From contig NW_004955425.1 of assembly GCF_000276665.1 (NCBI RefSeq), positions 25,838,377-25,902,376 on the forward strand: a stretch of 64,000 bases of DNA, written 5' to 3'. Numbering within the stretch: position 1 is the first letter of the stretch; every line of letters starts with the position of its first letter. The notes under the pieces are model-generated. The model was not told the origin of the DNA, searched no databases, and was given only the letters and a program-made list of their open reading frames with translations. The DNA is from Chinchilla lanigera. Lineage: Eukaryota; Chordata; Mammalia; Rodentia; Chinchillidae. Below, one piece after another: positions 50,001 to 53,000 of the stretch. The translations under genes and the position numbers were made by a program.

Positions 50001-53000
50001 TATCCAAAGATCCAGCCACTTCTGTTAATTTGGGAGGAGAGGATACAGTGTAATTGGGCCAGCACCCACATTTCCAGAAGTGGGCCTCGAAGATATTGGC
50101 ATACAGAGAAAAATCCCTTAATAACCACAGCTGTGCCACCCTGGCAGTTACAATAAAATCAGCAACAATAATAGCGTCAAACATAAATTAGACATTGACA
50201 TGCCATAAAAGTCAATAATATACTTCCTTTGACCATAGAAAAGAGATCTATAATTATAGTATGAACACTTAAGATTTACCCGATATTGAAATAATAGTAA
50301 ATACCTACTAGATTCAACAACTGTGTCTCCACTAACAATAGCAAAAAAACCTCAACAATAAGAGCACAGAATTATCTGATACTTATGAAGAAGCTTAATG
50401 GTTCTATTAGTAAAGATGGAGAGGCTAGGGAACTTGAGAATGAAAGAACTAAAATTTGAAAAATTAAGCAATGGAAGATGAAGAGGGGAAAAGTGAAATA
50501 AAAGATTCTATTAAGGCTGGGTGTGGTGGTGCATGCTTGTAATCCCAGCACTCGGGAGGCTGAGGCAGGAGGAATTGTTGTAAGTTCAAGACCAGCCTTG
50601 GTTACAAAGTGAGTTCAAGGCCGGCCTCAACTGCATAGCAAGACCCTGTCTCAAAAAGACCAAAAAAAAAGATTCTATTAAGGAGTAAAGGAAATTAATA
50701 GAGGTAGATATAAGTAACAGAAGAGAAGAAAAAGAAAAAAAATTAAAATTTTAAAATTAACATTAAAAACTTGAAACAAAAATGAACCAAAAAAAATTCC
50801 TGTGTATTTTTGAATGAATGCTTTCTTTCTAGGGTCTGAGGTCTTGGAACCTAGGAAGTCAGAGTTTTCTCCACCTCACTTCAGGCTATGGGTGTTTGTG
50901 AGCTGACCTCCTCCCTGCTCCAGAGGCCCCTCTTGTCTGTACACCCTACACTCTGGCAACTACCCAAGCCTAGGTGTATCCTTGATTATGATGGAAAAAG
51001 TAGTCAGACCACTGGTCTCTGCACTAAATATTGACAGTGGGATAGGGGTTCAAGCAGACTGCTGGATTTAATACCACCACTTTCAAACCCAGCCACCTGT
51101 GAAAGCTGCACACAGCAGGCAGGCCTGGCTTCTCACCGTGGAGGGCAGGTGCCATGTGCTCCTGGGCCTGAGCTTAATTTGAACTTCTCAGAGGGTCTGT
51201 GTCTAGCCCATCACCTCTCTGTGATCATCTCTCCTGGCTGTCTCCCACCCAGTCACTGTGATAGGGTAACACTGGAAACCCTCAAGTGAAATTATTCTGT
51301 AGTTCTGTGGCTTAGTATCAACAATTAACTCCTTCCCAATGTGACTCCTCATTAAACACTCAAATATGCTGGGTGCTACCCTGGGTTTCTTCAACTGCAG
51401 TCTGCCATAGAGGAGTCACTTTAGGGTAAAACCCCACACTGGTTTTGTAGTTTATGGTAACTGTGGACTTCCATTGGGTATAGGGCTGATGGCCCTGTCT
51501 GTTGTTCTCCTTGGAGCTGCTAACGCTACAGGCTTGTGTGGTGTCTGCAGACACAGGCTCCCTTCCTGGCAGCCAGGGTGTGTTTTCCAGAATGCTTCTT
51601 TCTTTTCTGTGTGTTATGTTCTATTTCTCCGGGGCCCAGTTTCTAGTTTTCCTGTCAGCTCCCTCCCAGTTCCTAACAGTCTCCTAAGTTTCTTCTCTTC
51701 ACCAGGTTGTTCTTTTCCAGGTGTCTTGGTTTGGGTCCCGGAGAGTCTTTATTTTCCTGTGCATCACTACTCTGCTATTGTTTCTCCTCATGAAAATTTT
51801 AGAAAAAAAATTTTTACAGACAAATCCAAGTTTCTGATTTGTCTTTTTTTTATTAAAAAATTCCTTTGTATGCTTTCAGGTATCTTTTATAATCCAGCCA
51901 GCCTATTTCTGAACACTGAAATGTATCATTTTTCTAATTTTCAAGATGGTAGTAAAATTTCTAATTATTAGAATGTCCCCAAGAGCATCAGTGGTGGCAC
52001 ATGGCTATATAGTGAAACCCTGTCTCAAGAGAACCAGAAAAGAAAAAATTCACTAGGGTTAATTAGAAGTATTTGAAGTTAACTGATGAACTTTTGAAGA
52101 ATTTCAGAAATTGGAGGATTTGTATTGCCAGGTCACCTTTCCATACTTTAATAATATGATGCAAGGAAATGTGTTGTTTAGAAATGACCTTGGTTGACTG
52201 ACAGTGAGCTGCCTCTAACTGGAGCTGTCTTCACCTACCCAGAAGCAGCTACCAAACTTGGCTCCCCACAAGATGGTATTGTTTGGCCCCTCTAATAAGG
52301 TAAATGGTAACTTCCACAGGCCCCAAAGATTCCAGGTCCTGAATGGCAGGCAGGTGCTCCTTAGGAGCTGGCATCGTCTACATTTCTTATTGATGCCTCT
52401 ACTGAAAGGCCTCCTCCCATGATTGCCCTTTAAGAAGTACGGGCAAAGAGGCAGGGTCTTTTCTGTGAGTCTCTGCCCACATGTGTGACTGTAGAGCATC
52501 CTGGTCCTACCCATCTCCAGAATGGTGGAAAAATGAGATCCTCATGGATTCTCTCTTTTGACCCTGCTTCCCAAGTTTCCCTTTTCTTCCAGTAAGATAG
52601 TGTTTTGTTTTGTTTTGTTTTGTTTTGTTTGTTTTTCTCCAGTACCGGGAACTGAACTCACGACCTTGTGCTTGCCAGGCAGACACTTTTGCCACTGAGC
52701 TAAATCCCCAGCCCCAAGATAGTGTTTTAAAACAGAGTTAAATAATAGTTAATGATACTCTTTATTGTTCTAAATCCATTGTGATTCCTGGTAGATGACA
52801 GATAGGGACTGAGAAGGGCCCCATCTTGCATAACAAATGACTTAGTTTGTAACCATGTCTCACTTTCTTCTCCTGGTGTAGGATTCTGAATTGGAGCCTA
52901 TGAATGGTGAGATAATGGATGATACTCTTAAGACCTCACTTGTAACTGAAGAGGAGGACTCCGGTAGTGAAGAAGAAGAATTAAAAGTGCAGTCTGCTAA

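Larger units (their letters stand above)
45783..52881 (+). other. FAM169A: FAM169A intron of 7.1 kb
   Basis: Dominated by an antisense L1 fragment (47540-49500) and SINEs. The segments 45783-47030, 49733-50500 and 50690-51980 hold no element or gene I can name, although a 165-codon open frame runs at 51474-51971 without any recognisable domain. Confidence 0.65.

Noticed and set aside
51474..51971. 165-codon open frame on the + strand inside a FAM169A intron
   Set aside because: No recognisable domain, low-complexity Phe/Ser/Leu-rich translation and no splice context or conserved partner. Treated as a chance ORF.
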